Shown here piece after piece: positions 45,946 to 58,324 of a DNA stretch of 64,000 nucleotides. Source of the stretch: CAMPKL01 sp963817465 (GTDB lineage Bacteria; Acidobacteriota; Terriglobia; Bryobacterales; UBA6623); contig CAWFOP010000014.1 of NCBI GenBank assembly GCA_963817465.1, positions 124,001-188,000 of the forward strand, given 5' to 3'. Numbering within the stretch: the first letter of the stretch is position 1; each line of letters opens with the position of its first letter. Made by a program: the position numbers and the translations under genes. Under the pieces are notes generated by a model. That model saw only the letters and a program-made list of their open reading frames with translations. It made no database searches and had not been told where the DNA came from.

Positions 45946-45974
45946 TTGACCGCCCAAGCACGCGCCTTCATACT
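45946..45974 (+). promoter_or_regulatory. Sigma70-like promoter facing the kinase end
   Basis: TTGACC (45946-45951), 17 bases, CATACT (45969-45974), a good match in -35 and spacing. Transcription would start very close to the ATG at 45982, implying a leaderless or nearly leaderless message. Confidence 0.45.
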
Positions 45975-45981
45975 AGTCGGT

Positions 45982-46176
45982 ATGGAACAGATGGTGGAGT
46001 GGCGGACAGTTGACTACGGCGCGGCCGTGTTTCACGTTGTTTCCTACAGCCGCGAGCCTGAGAAGCCGGTTTTGGAAGTCTCCCGGACCCAAGAGGAGAC
46101 CCAGGAAGAAGTTTGTCCCGTCCTTGCCTACATCCCGTTCTTTCGCTGTTGGACCGCCTCGCGGCACGCGGCGTAG
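45982..46176 (+). CDS. Possible 64-residue protein, leaderless
   Basis: A short frame beginning MEQMVEWRTVDYG, acidic in the middle (SRTQEETQEE), ending SRHAA. It fills the gap between uvrC (divergent) and the kinase gene (convergent). Support is positional only: a sigma70-like promoter directly in front and no competing gene. An overlapping antisense frame of the same size exists. No family recognised, no ribosome binding site. Confidence 0.3.
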   Translation: MEQMVEWRTVDYGAAVFHVVSYSREPEKPVLEVSRTQEETQEEVCPVLAYIPFFRCWTASRHAA

Positions 46177-46182
46177 CGCCCG

Positions 46183-49710
<3,528 letters not shown>

Positions 49711-49880
49711 AAGCCGATGCGGACCATTATCGCCCGGAGGATGAGACACAGCCGCAATCGTGAGAGTGGCGTGTGAAAGGTCCCGCGAACATCCCGCAAA
49801 GTCAACCGTCGACGAATCCGGAAATCTCCAGCGGCTGGCGCCGTTTGTTGCAGCCGGGAGCGCCGGTAACAACTTTGGCG

Positions 49881-49889
49881 TGCGATAAT
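49881..49889 (+). promoter_or_regulatory. Extended -10 promoter of ftsK
   Basis: TGCGATAAT is a TGn-extended -10 matching the consensus in five of six positions, 50 bases before the ftsK start. No strong -35 is present. Confidence 0.55.
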
Positions 49890-49938
49890 CGGGGAGGCTC
49901 TAACGATTCTTCCGCTCCTCCTTCTTAAAGGAAGGGCT

Positions 49939-52338
49939 ATGAGCGGCTTTACATTGCGACCTTTGAATAACCCGCGGCTGAACGAGCCGGCGGGCTTCAG
50001 TGTTCTTGTGCTTGCGATCGGGCTCGTGTTGAGCCTGGCCTCGTACCAGCCCCTCGATCCGTCATGGAACGTCGCCGGGGCCGACAGTCGCGCGCAGAAC
50101 CTGATCGGCTTCCCCGGCGCGTGGTTCGCCGACGCCGCTCTGCAGTGGCTCGGACTCGCGGCTTTTCTGCTTCCCCTCTACCTAGTCGCGCTCGGTTGGC
50201 TGTGGCTGCGGTCGAGCGAGTTCCGCTGGCCTAAGGCGCGCACCGCCGGAGCGCTGCTGCTGCTCGTGACGGCTTGCTGGGGGCTCGGCTTCAACCGCGA
50301 ATGGACGGCTTGGGGCGGCGTCATCCAGGCCGGCGGAGTCGTCGGCTCGATCTTGGCTGAAATCTCGCTGCGCTATTTGAACGAGATCGGCACGCTGCTG
50401 CTGATCACCGTCGCCGGCGTCGCCTCGCTGTACCTTCTCACGTCGTTCCATCTCGCCAAGGCCAATGAAGCGCTCTCCAAGACGCGCACGATGCCGTCGA
50501 TTCGCGAGCGCCTCGCGGAGTGGCGCGAGCAGCGGCAAGAGACGATTCGCCTCCGCAAACAAGCTCGCGAGGCGGTGCAGCAAGACAAGCCCGCCGAGAA
50601 AGTCTCCCGCCTCCGCACGAAGCTGCCGGCGCCTGGCGCGCGTTTAGTCGAGGTCGACGCCGCTGCAGAGCAAGCCGGAGAATATGCGGCGCCGCCGATC
50701 GTGCCCTACGAAGACCCCAAGCGGACGCCCGACGAGGACCCGCAAGCGGGCTTGCACTTCGAGGCCGAGCCGATCTCGATCGCCAAGCGCGCCGACGCGG
50801 AGCTCGAAGACGGCGAGCCCCCTTGGGACGAGGACGATCTGTTCGACGATGAAGAACACGAGGAGCCGGCCGTCGACTACCGCGTTCCGACGACCGCCCT
50901 GCTCTCGCCGCCGCACGAGCGCTCGGCCTATGACCCGGACGAGCTGCACGCCACGGCGCGGCGCATCCAGGAGAAGTTCGAAGAGTTCAAAGTTGGCGGC
51001 TCGGTCGTGCAGATCAATCCCGGCCCGGTCGTGACGACGTACGAATTCAAGCCTGACCCGGGCGTGAAGTACTCGAAGATCCTCAACCTTTCGGAGGATC
51101 TCTGCCTGGCGCTCGAGTGCGAATCGATCTTGGTCGAGCGCATCCCCGGCAAGTCGACGGTCGGCATCGAGGCCCCCAACCGCAAGCGCGAGATCATCAC
51201 GCTGCGCGAAGTGCTCGAGTCGCGCGACTTCCGCGAGAACGAGTCGCCGCTGACGGTGGCCTTGGGCAAAGACATCAACGGCCGACTGCAAGTGGCGGAT
51301 CTCACGTCGATGCCGCACTTGCTTGTCGCCGGCTCGACCGGCTCGGGCAAATCGGTGATGATCAACGGCTTCATCATGTCGATCTTGTTGCGCGCCACGC
51401 CCGACGAAGTGCGCTTCCTCATGGTCGACCCGAAGACCGTCGAGCTGGGCCTGTATCACGACATCCCGCACCTGCTCACGCCGGTCATCACCGACATGAA
51501 GAAGGCCGCCAACGCACTCAAGAACGCGACGGCCGAGATGGAGCGGCGTCTGAAGCTGCTGGCTGAGCACTCGGTGCGCAACATCGATCAGTTCAACGCC
51601 AAGCTCGACCGCATCAAGGCGAAATACGAAGAAGAGAATCCCGATTTGGCGCGGGCGCTCAAGCGGCTGCCCTACATCGTCATCATCATCGACGAGCTGG
51701 CCGACCTGATGATGCTCGAAGGACGCCAGATCGAGGAGTCGATCACGCGCCTGGCGCAGATGGCGCGCGCGGTCGGCATCCACCTGGTGCTGGCGACGCA
51801 GCGGCCCAGCGTCGACGTCATCACCGGCCTGATCAAGGCCAACGTGCCGGCGCGCATCTCGTTCCGGCTGGCGACGCGCGTCGACTCGCGCACCATCCTC
51901 GACAGCATGGGCGCCGAGGCGCTGCTGGGCCGCGGCGACATGCTGTTCCTGCCGCCGGGCACGGCGCGCATGAAGCGGCTGCACGGCCCGTTCATCACCG
52001 AAGACGAGATCGAGAAAGTCGTCCGCGAGTGGAAGATTCAAGGCAAGCCGCGCTACGAGCACGGCTACCTGACCGCGCCGGCGGAAGACGTCGAGGGCGA
52101 AGAGGATGCGCCGGGCCTCGACGATCCGATGTACGAGGAGGCGGTGCGCTGCGTGCTCGAGATGGGCAAGGCTTCCACCTCGACGCTGCAGCGCCGGCTG
52201 CGACTCGGCTACGGCCGCGCGGCGCGCATTCTCGATGCGATGGAGAAGGACGGCATCATCTCGCCGCCGGACGGCAGCCGGCCGCGCGATGTGCTCAAGG
52301 CGCCCGACTGGCTGGCTGAGGTCGAGTCGACGCGCTAG
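49939..52338 (+). CDS. ftsK: DNA translocase FtsK/SpoIIIE
   Basis: 799 residues, ATG after AAGGAAGG. Four N-terminal membrane helices (about 20-175), a cytoplasmic linker rich in Glu/Asp/Arg (about 180-330), and the RecA-like motor: Walker A GSTGSGKSV near 465, Walker B YIVIIIDELADLMM. The C-terminal gamma winged helix (about 735-799, ALEMGKASTSTLQRRLRLGYGRAARILD region) reads KOPS-like DNA polarity. It moves chromosome ends to the septum for dimer resolution. Intact. Confidence 0.97.
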   Translation: MSGFTLRPLNNPRLNEPAGFSVLVLAIGLVLSLASYQPLDPSWNVAGADSRAQNLIGFPGAWFADAALQWLGLAAFLLPLYLVALGWLWLRSSEFRWPKARTAGALLLLVTACWGLGFNREWTAWGGVIQAGGVVGSILAEISLRYLNEIGTLLLITVAGVASLYLLTSFHLAKANEALSKTRTMPSIRERLAEWREQRQETIRLRKQAREAVQQDKPAEKVSRLRTKLPAPGARLVEVDAAAEQAGEYAAPPIVPYEDPKRTPDEDPQAGLHFEAEPISIAKRADAELEDGEPPWDEDDLFDDEEHEEPAVDYRVPTTALLSPPHERSAYDPDELHATARRIQEKFEEFKVGGSVVQINPGPVVTTYEFKPDPGVKYSKILNLSEDLCLALECESILVERIPGKSTVGIEAPNRKREIITLREVLESRDFRENESPLTVALGKDINGRLQVADLTSMPHLLVAGSTGSGKSVMINGFIMSILLRATPDEVRFLMVDPKTVELGLYHDIPHLLTPVITDMKKAANALKNATAEMERRLKLLAEHSVRNIDQFNAKLDRIKAKYEEENPDLARALKRLPYIVIIIDELADLMMLEGRQIEESITRLAQMARAVGIHLVLATQRPSVDVITGLIKANVPARISFRLATRVDSRTILDSMGAEALLGRGDMLFLPPGTARMKRLHGPFITEDEIEKVVREWKIQGKPRYEHGYLTAPAEDVEGEEDAPGLDDPMYEEAVRCVLEMGKASTSTLQRRLRLGYGRAARILDAMEKDGIISPPDGSRPRDVLKAPDWLAEVESTR

Positions 52339-52350
52339 GCCGGCGGATCC

Positions 52351-53277
52351 TCAATTAGCGTAGTAGCCGGGGCGATGCCGCACGGTGTTCTTCTTGGCGT
52401 CGCCGACCAGCTCGACCTTGATCTGACGGAAGCCGGGCGGCTTGCCCTCAGGCGGCGAATAGACTAGCGTGTACTGATTGCGGATATCGAGCGCGATCTG
52501 GTGCGTCAGCGCCGTGACTTCGTCGACCGTTTCGGGAAAGTACGCCGGTCCACCGGTCGCCCCAGTGATGTATTTAACCGCCCGCTCGGCGCGTTTGGCT
52601 GACCGCTTCTCCTCTTCGCTGAGCAGTCCGATCGCATAGATCTGGGTCTGGTTCTTATCCATCTCCTGCAGTTCGCGGACGAGGACCTCGAGCTCGGTGC
52701 GGCTGGAGTTGTCCTCGCCGTCGGTGATGATCAGCAGGATGCGCTTGTCGTTCTTCGCCTTGACGTTGAGGTAATCGAGCGACATGCGCACGGCGTCATA
52801 GAGCGCCGTGCCGCTGCGCGAGTCGATGCGCTGCAGCGCGTCCTGCAGCTTGGCGACGTCGTTCGTGAAAGCGCAGTCGAGGAAGGCTTCGTCGTTGAAG
52901 TTGACGATGAAGACTTCGTCGTCGGGGTTGGAATCCTTGACGAACTCGACGGCGGCGGCGTTGACCCGCAAGCGTTTATCGCGCATCGAGCCCGAGTTAT
53001 CGACCAGGATGCCGACCGAAACCGGGACGTCTTCTTGCCGAAAGATCTTCAGCGGCACGCGCTGACCGTCTTCGTAGACTTCGAAGTCGCTCTGGTCGAG
53101 GTCCGTGACCAGGCGCTCCTTCTTGTCCGCGACCGTGACGTGAAGAACGACCTCGGTGGTGTCCGCCGTGAACACCGGATCTTTTGTCGACGCCTTGGCG
53201 TCCTGTTGCGGACCTGCTTGTGCGAGTGCGGGGATCGTCGCCAGAATCGCTGTCGCCGCGAGGCGCAACCAGGTCAT
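52351..53277 (-). CDS. VWFA-related Acidobacterial domain protein, tandem copy B
   Basis: 308 residues. Signal peptide (cleavage after ALAQA), then EVVLHVTVADKKERLVTDLD, a strong TIGR03436 start. The VWA core has DNSGSMRDKR, a complete DxSxS MIDAS, with the Thr in SGTALYD and Asp in ITDGED. The C-terminus FRQIKVELVGDAKKN is shared with copy A at 53575-54510; both genes are also preceded by the same bases around the start (TTTTACACCAGG), so the duplication included upstream DNA. Confidence 0.9.
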   Translation of the reverse strand: MTWLRLAATAILATIPALAQAGPQQDAKASTKDPVFTADTTEVVLHVTVADKKERLVTDLDQSDFEVYEDGQRVPLKIFRQEDVPVSVGILVDNSGSMRDKRLRVNAAAVEFVKDSNPDDEVFIVNFNDEAFLDCAFTNDVAKLQDALQRIDSRSGTALYDAVRMSLDYLNVKAKNDKRILLIITDGEDNSSRTELEVLVRELQEMDKNQTQIYAIGLLSEEEKRSAKRAERAVKYITGATGGPAYFPETVDEVTALTHQIALDIRNQYTLVYSPPEGKPPGFRQIKVELVGDAKKNTVRHRPGYYAN

Positions 53278-53323
53278 AGGACTGTTTTACACCAGGCGCC
53301 GACCCTGCGGTCCGCGGCGCTCA

Positions 53324-53578
53324 TCAAGTTTTTGACGAACCTTCCGTCCGAACGCCGTACCCGGCGTCGCGGCGCATCTCGCCGGCCCAGCGCAGGAAGC
53401 TCCACAGACGCCCGCGCTCGCGCCAGGTGAAACGCCGGAAGGCGGCGCGGTCGATGCGGTCCGCGGGAATTCCGGAGTAGGTTTCAATGCGCCAGCGCAG
53501 ATACGGGCTGGCCCACGGGCGCAGGCGGTAGCCGCGGGCGGCGTCCCACAGGAATGCCGCTATCTCGAAGATCCTCAA
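53324..53578 (-). CDS. Small basic protein between the two VWFA copies
   Basis: 84 residues. The TTG start at 53578 overlaps the TGA of the upstream VWFA gene (TTGA), indicating coupling. The sequence is Arg/Trp-rich: FLWDAARGYRLRPWASPYLR, then FTWRERGRLWSFLRWAGEMRR. I recall unannotated acidobacterial proteins with this WDAARGYRLRPW and RWAGEMRR pattern, so the gene is probably real. No domain name, no signal peptide, no membrane helix. Confidence 0.7.
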   Translation of the reverse strand: MRIFEIAAFLWDAARGYRLRPWASPYLRWRIETYSGIPADRIDRAAFRRFTWRERGRLWSFLRWAGEMRRDAGYGVRTEGSSKT

Positions 53579-54510
53579 TTGGCGTAGTAGCCGGGGCGAT
53601 GCCGCACGCTGTTCTTCTTGGCGTCGCCGACCAGCTCAACCTTGATCTGGCGGAAGCCGGACGGCTTGCCTTCGGGCGGTGTGTAGACAACCGTGTACTG
53701 ATTGCGAATGTCGAGCGCGATTTGGTGCGTCAGCGCTTTGACTTCGTCGACGGTTTCAGGGAAGTAGGCCGGGCCGCCGGTGGCGCGGGTGATGTACTTG
53801 ATCGCCCGTTCGGCGCGCTTGGCCGACCGCTTCTCCTCTTCGCCGAGCAGTCCGATCGCGTAGATCTGCGTCTGGTTGGCGTCCATCTCTTGCAGCTCTC
53901 GGACGAGCATTTCGAGCTCGGTGCGGCTGGCGTTGTCCTCGCCGTCGGTGATGATCAGCAGGACGCGCTTGTCGTGCTTCGCCTTGTCGTTGAGGTGATC
54001 GAGCGACATGCGGGCGGCGTCGTAAAGCGCCGTGCCGCCGCGCGAGTCGATCCGCTGCAAGGCGTCTTGCAGCTTGCCGACATCGTTCGTAAACGGGCTG
54101 TCGAGGTAGGCTTCGTCATTGAAGTTGACGATGAAGACTTCGTCGTCGGGGTTGGAATCCCTGACGAACTCGACGGCCGCGGCGTTCACCCGCAAGCGCT
54201 TATCGCGCATGGAGCCGGAATTGTCGACGAGGATACCGACCGAAACCGGGACGTCTTCCTGCCGAAAGATCTTCAGCGGCACACGCTGACCGTCTTCGTA
54301 GACCTCGAAGTCGCTCTTCTTGAGGTTCGTGACCAGGCGATCCTTCTTGTCCGCGACGGTCACATGCAGAACAACCTCGGTCGTGTCGGCTCTGAAAACC
54401 GGGTCCGTCGTCGTCTCTTGGACATTCGACCGCGCGACTTCCGCCCCCGGCTGCGCGAGCGCCGGAATCGTCGCCAAAATCGCTGTCGCCGCGAGGCGAA
54501 ACAAGGTCAT
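53575..54510 (-). CDS. VWFA-related Acidobacterial domain protein, tandem copy A
   Basis: 311 residues, near-duplicate of the gene at 52351-53277 over most of its length, including the complete MIDAS DNSGSMRDKR and the end KKNSVRHRPGYYAN. The signal peptide (MTLFRLAATAILATIPALAQ) is also shared. Differences concentrate in the first 30 residues after cleavage and in scattered conservative changes. Exported, probably periplasmic; function unknown. Confidence 0.9.
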   Translation of the reverse strand: MTLFRLAATAILATIPALAQPGAEVARSNVQETTTDPVFRADTTEVVLHVTVADKKDRLVTNLKKSDFEVYEDGQRVPLKIFRQEDVPVSVGILVDNSGSMRDKRLRVNAAAVEFVRDSNPDDEVFIVNFNDEAYLDSPFTNDVGKLQDALQRIDSRGGTALYDAARMSLDHLNDKAKHDKRVLLIITDGEDNASRTELEMLVRELQEMDANQTQIYAIGLLGEEEKRSAKRAERAIKYITRATGGPAYFPETVDEVKALTHQIALDIRNQYTVVYTPPEGKPSGFRQIKVELVGDAKKNSVRHRPGYYAN

Positions 54511-54547
54511 AAGATTGTTTTACACCAGGTTTTAGACGGGCGCGCCT

Positions 54548-55601
54548 TTAACGGGCAGGTGCGTAATATCCGCTTCGAAAATAGGGCCTTAGCTGCGGCA
54601 TGCCTCGGATTTTCTTCACCTCGACCTTGACCCGCCGCCATTTACCGTCGCGTTGCCTGTTCGTTGGGACGTAACCCAAAACGTACTGGTTGCGAAGCTC
54701 GATCCCGATCTTCTCCGCTATGTCAGGCAGTTCGTTCAGATTCTCGACCGGGAATTGCCGGCCGCCGGTTTCCTCTGCGATTTCGGTCAACAGTCCCGGC
54801 CCCGCCATCTCTTCCGGCGTGCGGCTGCGGGACCCGTAGGGCTCGAAGATGCCGATGGCATAGATCTGTACGTCAGACTCCCGAACCAGCCGTTTTATTT
54901 CACGTTCGGTGTAGCGGCTGGAGTTGTCGCCGCCGTCGGAGATGACCAGGAGCGCCTTCTGCTGGTTTTTGGCGTCTTTCATCTTGTTGAGCGCCAAGTA
55001 AATAGCGTCCAGCAAGGCCGTGCGGCCCTTGGACTGGGTGAAGGTCAGCCGGTTTTGGATTTCTTCGACGCTTCTGGTGAAGTCTGTCGCCATCTCGGGA
55101 CGATTGTTGAATTCGACGAGGAAGAATTCGTCTTGCGGATTGGCGGTCTTGGCGAATTGCGCGACGGCCTCGCGGGCCTTGCTCATCTTCTCGCCCATCG
55201 AGCCGGAGGCGTCGAAGACGATCGCCAGCGACAGCGGCGTATCTTCGGCTCCGAACTGCTTGATCTCTTGGATCTCCTTGTCCTCGGACAGCTCGAAGTG
55301 TTCCTTGCTCAGAGCCGGTGACCATGCGACCCATCGGGTCGGTGACGGTCACGTTGATGAGCACCATGTCCACATCGACGCCGATGACGGCGCCGCGGCC
55401 GCGCGCTTCCGTCTCGTCGGAAGGGGCTTGGGGACGTGTCTTGAGCTCGACGTTCGCCGGGGCGACGTCAGCGGCTTCCACTTTGGCGGTTTGGATTGGA
55501 TCGGGGTCGGCGGCGAGGCAAACCGAGAGAAACCAAAAGGCGGACAGGAGCGTAGCCAGCTTCAGAACGTTGATCTGACAGCGACCTCGCGTTGGACCCA
55601 C
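54548..55601 (-). CDS. VWFA-related Acidobacterial domain protein (one frameshift)
   Basis: 350 residues after correction. A GTG at 55601, preceded by GGGAGG, gives a signal peptide (KLATLLSAFWFLSVCLA). The N-terminal part contains VDVDMVLINVTVTDPMGRMVTG; the frame then breaks at about 55313 and continues as LSKEHFELSEDKEIQEIKQFG and DASGSMGEKMSKA with a full MIDAS. Dropping one base leaves 1053, a multiple of three. It is the first gene of the VWFA cluster and more distant from the tandem pair than they are from each other. Confidence 0.85.
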
Positions 55602-55908
55602 AGTCCCTCCCGGGTAAGACAGAGTAGACGGACCCGCGGGATGGTCCAGGCTGCGACGCGTCCTGCGTTTCCGTTGCGGCCATTCTAGCATACGGTTTCG
55701 CTATGCTATCCTTGGACGTGCCGTCCTACAGCGGCACGTTGTCAGACGTGATTCTCCGCTGCTTGATCGCTCTCGAGGCTCCAAAACAACAAGACGGACC
55801 CACGTTTTTCGCGTGAGCGCCGCGCCGCGTACGACCGTCCTGTGCATCCTCGAAAGCCTGCGCGGGACCGACGTCTCTTGCATAAACTGAGACAAGACTC
55901 GGCGAACC
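55602..55908. other. Divergent regulatory region between the VWFA cluster and pyrG
   Basis: 307 bases with no credible gene. It holds the face-to-face extended -10 elements listed separately and, inside the pyrG leader, a hairpin CGTGCCG/CGGCACG (about 55717-55738). The rest of the pyrG leader, about 170 bases, shows no recognised regulatory motif. Confidence 0.5.
55682..55712. promoter_or_regulatory. Face-to-face divergent promoters over an inverted repeat
   Basis: Minus strand: TGCTAGAAT (55682-55690), extended -10 toward the VWFA cluster. Plus strand: TGCTATCCT (55704-55712), extended -10 toward pyrG. Between and partly within them lies the inverted repeat AGCATA...TATGCT (55688-55706 region). 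The two promoters occupy each other's -35 area, so they should compete, and one bound regulator could block both. Confidence 0.5.
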
Positions 55909-57600
55909 ATGGCCTCAACGCTCTCTGATAAGACCGAAACTCCCAGCAAATTCATCTTCGTCACCGGCGGCGTGGTTTCTTCCCTCGGGAAAGGCATCGC
56001 CGCCGCCTCCATCGGCAACCTGCTGGAGAGTCGCGGCCTGCGCGTCACTCTGCAGAAGATGGACCCGTACCTCAACGTCGATCCAGGGACCATGAGTCCT
56101 TTTCAGCACGGCGAGGTCTTCGTTACCGACGACGGCGCCGAAACCGACCTGGACCTGGGCCACTACGAACGCTTCACTCACTCCAAGCTCAGTCAGGCCA
56201 ACAATTGGACCTCCGGACGGATTTACGAACGCATCCTGGCGAAAGAGCGGCGCGGCGATTACTTGGGTAAGACAGTCCAGGTGATCCCGCATGTTACGAA
56301 CGAAATCAAAGCGGCCATCCGCAAGATCGAAAGCCCGGACGTCGACGTCAACATCGTCGAGATCGGCGGGACCGTCGGCGACATCGAATCGCTGCCGTTC
56401 ATCGAGGCGATCCGGCAGATGCGGCACGAGCTGGGCCGCGATAACTGCGTGTTCGTGCACGTCACATTGGTCCCCTACATCGCGGCGGCCGGCGAGCTCA
56501 AGACGAAACCGACGCAACACAGCGTGAAGGAGCTGCGCGCGCTGGGCATTCAGCCCGACATCCTGCTGTGCCGCACCGAGACCGATCTATCGCGCGAGAT
56601 CCGCGAGAAGATTGCGCTGTTCTGCGACGTGCGCAAGGACGCCGTGATCGCGGCGCGCGACGTGGACTCGGTCTACCGCGTGCCGGTGCACTTCGCCGAG
56701 CAGGGCGTCGACGACATCGTGCTCGACCTGCTGCGCATCGCCGCGCCGCCGCGCGACCTCGAACCCTGGAAGGAGATGCTCGATCGGCTGACGCACCCCG
56801 AGGACGAGGTTACGATCGGCATCGTCGGCAAGTACGTCGACTACGAGGATTCGTACAAGAGTCTGAAAGAGGCGCTGCTGCACGGCGGCTTTCCGCACCG
56901 CCTGCGGACGCGCGTCGAGTGGATCGAGGCCGAGAGCATCACGCGCGAGTCCGCGCCGCATGAGCTGGGTCACATCGACGGCATTCTGGTTCCCGGCGGG
57001 TTCGGCAATCGGGGCATCGACGGCATGCTCGAGGCGATCCGCTACGCCCGCGAGAATCGCGTGCCGTACTTCGGCATCTGCCTCGGCATGCAGACGATGG
57101 TCATCGAATTCGTGCGCAACGTCTGCGGCATCGCGGATGCGCACTCGACCGAGTTCGAGCCGGCCGCGGAGAACCGCGTGTTCTTCAAGCTGCGTGAGCT
57201 CAAAGGCGTTGAAGACTTGGGCGGCACGATGCGGCTCGGCTCATGGCCTTGCAAGTTGCAGTCGGGCAGCATGGCTCAAGCGGCTTACGCGCAGGACGAA
57301 GTGCACGAGCGCCACCGCCACCGTTACGAGTTCAATCGAGAGTTCGACCGCGCGGTTCTCGATCACGGCATGCGCATCTCCGGCGAGACGCCGGACAAAA
57401 TGTACGTCGAGATCTGCGAGCTGCCCGAACATCCCTGGTATCTGGGGTGCCAGTTCCACCCCGAGTTCAAGTCGCGTCCGCTCGAGCCGCATCCTCTGTT
57501 CTCAGCGTTCGTCGGCGCCAGCCACAAGCACCGCATGACGCGGCTGTCGGAAGAGCAGCTCAACCAGGAGCGGCAGTTCCTGCGCGCGCGCGTGCAGTGA
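55909..57600 (+). CDS. pyrG: CTP synthase
   Basis: 563 residues, intact and of normal length. N-terminal synthase domain with FVTGGVVSSLGKGIAAAS (ATP-binding loop) and KMDPYLNVDPGTMSPFQHGEVFVTDDGAE; C-terminal class I glutaminase with the nucleophile Cys in GICLGMQ and the catalytic His-x-Glu in CQFHPEFKSRP. It converts UTP to CTP using glutamine. The stop codon lies in an 11-bp tandem duplication, TGCAGTGACGC repeated at 57593-57614, so the last residues and stop were duplicated. Confidence 0.98.
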   Translation: MASTLSDKTETPSKFIFVTGGVVSSLGKGIAAASIGNLLESRGLRVTLQKMDPYLNVDPGTMSPFQHGEVFVTDDGAETDLDLGHYERFTHSKLSQANNWTSGRIYERILAKERRGDYLGKTVQVIPHVTNEIKAAIRKIESPDVDVNIVEIGGTVGDIESLPFIEAIRQMRHELGRDNCVFVHVTLVPYIAAAGELKTKPTQHSVKELRALGIQPDILLCRTETDLSREIREKIALFCDVRKDAVIAARDVDSVYRVPVHFAEQGVDDIVLDLLRIAAPPRDLEPWKEMLDRLTHPEDEVTIGIVGKYVDYEDSYKSLKEALLHGGFPHRLRTRVEWIEAESITRESAPHELGHIDGILVPGGFGNRGIDGMLEAIRYARENRVPYFGICLGMQTMVIEFVRNVCGIADAHSTEFEPAAENRVFFKLRELKGVEDLGGTMRLGSWPCKLQSGSMAQAAYAQDEVHERHRHRYEFNREFDRAVLDHGMRISGETPDKMYVEICELPEHPWYLGCQFHPEFKSRPLEPHPLFSAFVGASHKHRMTRLSEEQLNQERQFLRARVQ

Positions 57601-57644
57601 CGCTGCAGTGACGCTGCGACAGCCCTGACCGTAAGGGAGGGGGC

Positions 57645-57660
57645 CTTCGGGCCGCCGAAG
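57645..57660 (+). terminator. Weak hairpin after pyrG
   Basis: CTTCGG-GCCG-CCGAAG followed by TCTTGT. It lies 45 bases after the stop codon and before the convergent nitroreductase gene. A short stem and poor T-tract make this a weak candidate. Confidence 0.35.
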
Positions 57661-57688
57661 TCTTGTGAGCGCTCGAGATCCTCACGAT

Positions 57689-58276
57689 TCACAGCTCAGC
57701 CGGATGGCCCCACGAGCCGCTGAAGACGAATTCGTCCAGCGGCTTTCTTGTGCGCGGTTGGCGGTCGCGCTCGATGAACGGTCCGTCCTCGGCGGGGTAG
57801 CCGATGGCGATGCCGACTTCGACGTCGTAATCGTCGGGAACGCCGAAAATTTCGCGCGCCTTGTCGGGCAGAATCCCCGCCATCTGGTGGACGTTCAGGT
57901 CGCGCAACGTGGCCTCGTATGTCAGCGTGGCCGACGCGGCGCCAAGGTCGTGCAAGGCCACACGGTTAGGCTCCCCGGAATGGGTGAAGGTCTTCTTTTT
58001 GACTCCCAGCGCCAGAACCGGGGCGTTTCGGGCCCATTCCCGGTTCTTCTCGTTGAGTGAGCTCAGGACTTTTTGGAACTCTTCGGGTTCATCCTTTGTC
58101 GCCATGATGTAGCGCCAGGGCTGCTCGTTGAACGAAGACGCCGCCCAGCTTGCCGCCTCGAAGATGGATGCCAGGTCGTGCCGCGAAACCTTGCGTTCGC
58201 TGAACTGGTAGGGACTCCAGCGCTGCTTGAAAATGTCGTGGATCGGATGGTTCGGGTTGGCGTGTTTGGGGTGCAT
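57689..58276 (-). CDS. Nitroreductase family protein
   Basis: 195 residues from ATG 58276. RWSPYQFSERKVSRHDLASIFEAASWAASSFNEQPWRYIM is the FMN-binding N-terminal region; Gly-rich IGYPAEDG and the C-terminal RKPLDEFVF close the fold. Members reduce nitro compounds, quinones or flavins with NAD(P)H as dimers. The physiological substrate is unknown. The upstream extension to 58654 has no family match. Confidence 0.88.
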   Translation of the reverse strand: MHPKHANPNHPIHDIFKQRWSPYQFSERKVSRHDLASIFEAASWAASSFNEQPWRYIMATKDEPEEFQKVLSSLNEKNREWARNAPVLALGVKKKTFTHSGEPNRVALHDLGAASATLTYEATLRDLNVHQMAGILPDKAREIFGVPDDYDVEVGIAIGYPAEDGPFIERDRQPRTRKPLDEFVFSGSWGHPAEL

Positions 58277-58324
58277 ATCCAGCTTAGATGACCGAGGATC
58301 TTGTTTCGATACACTCAAGATTCG

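Noticed and set aside
44497..46176. 559-codon plus-strand frame opposite uvrC
   Set aside because: Antisense shadow of uvrC; only its last 64 codons lie outside uvrC and are reported separately at low confidence.
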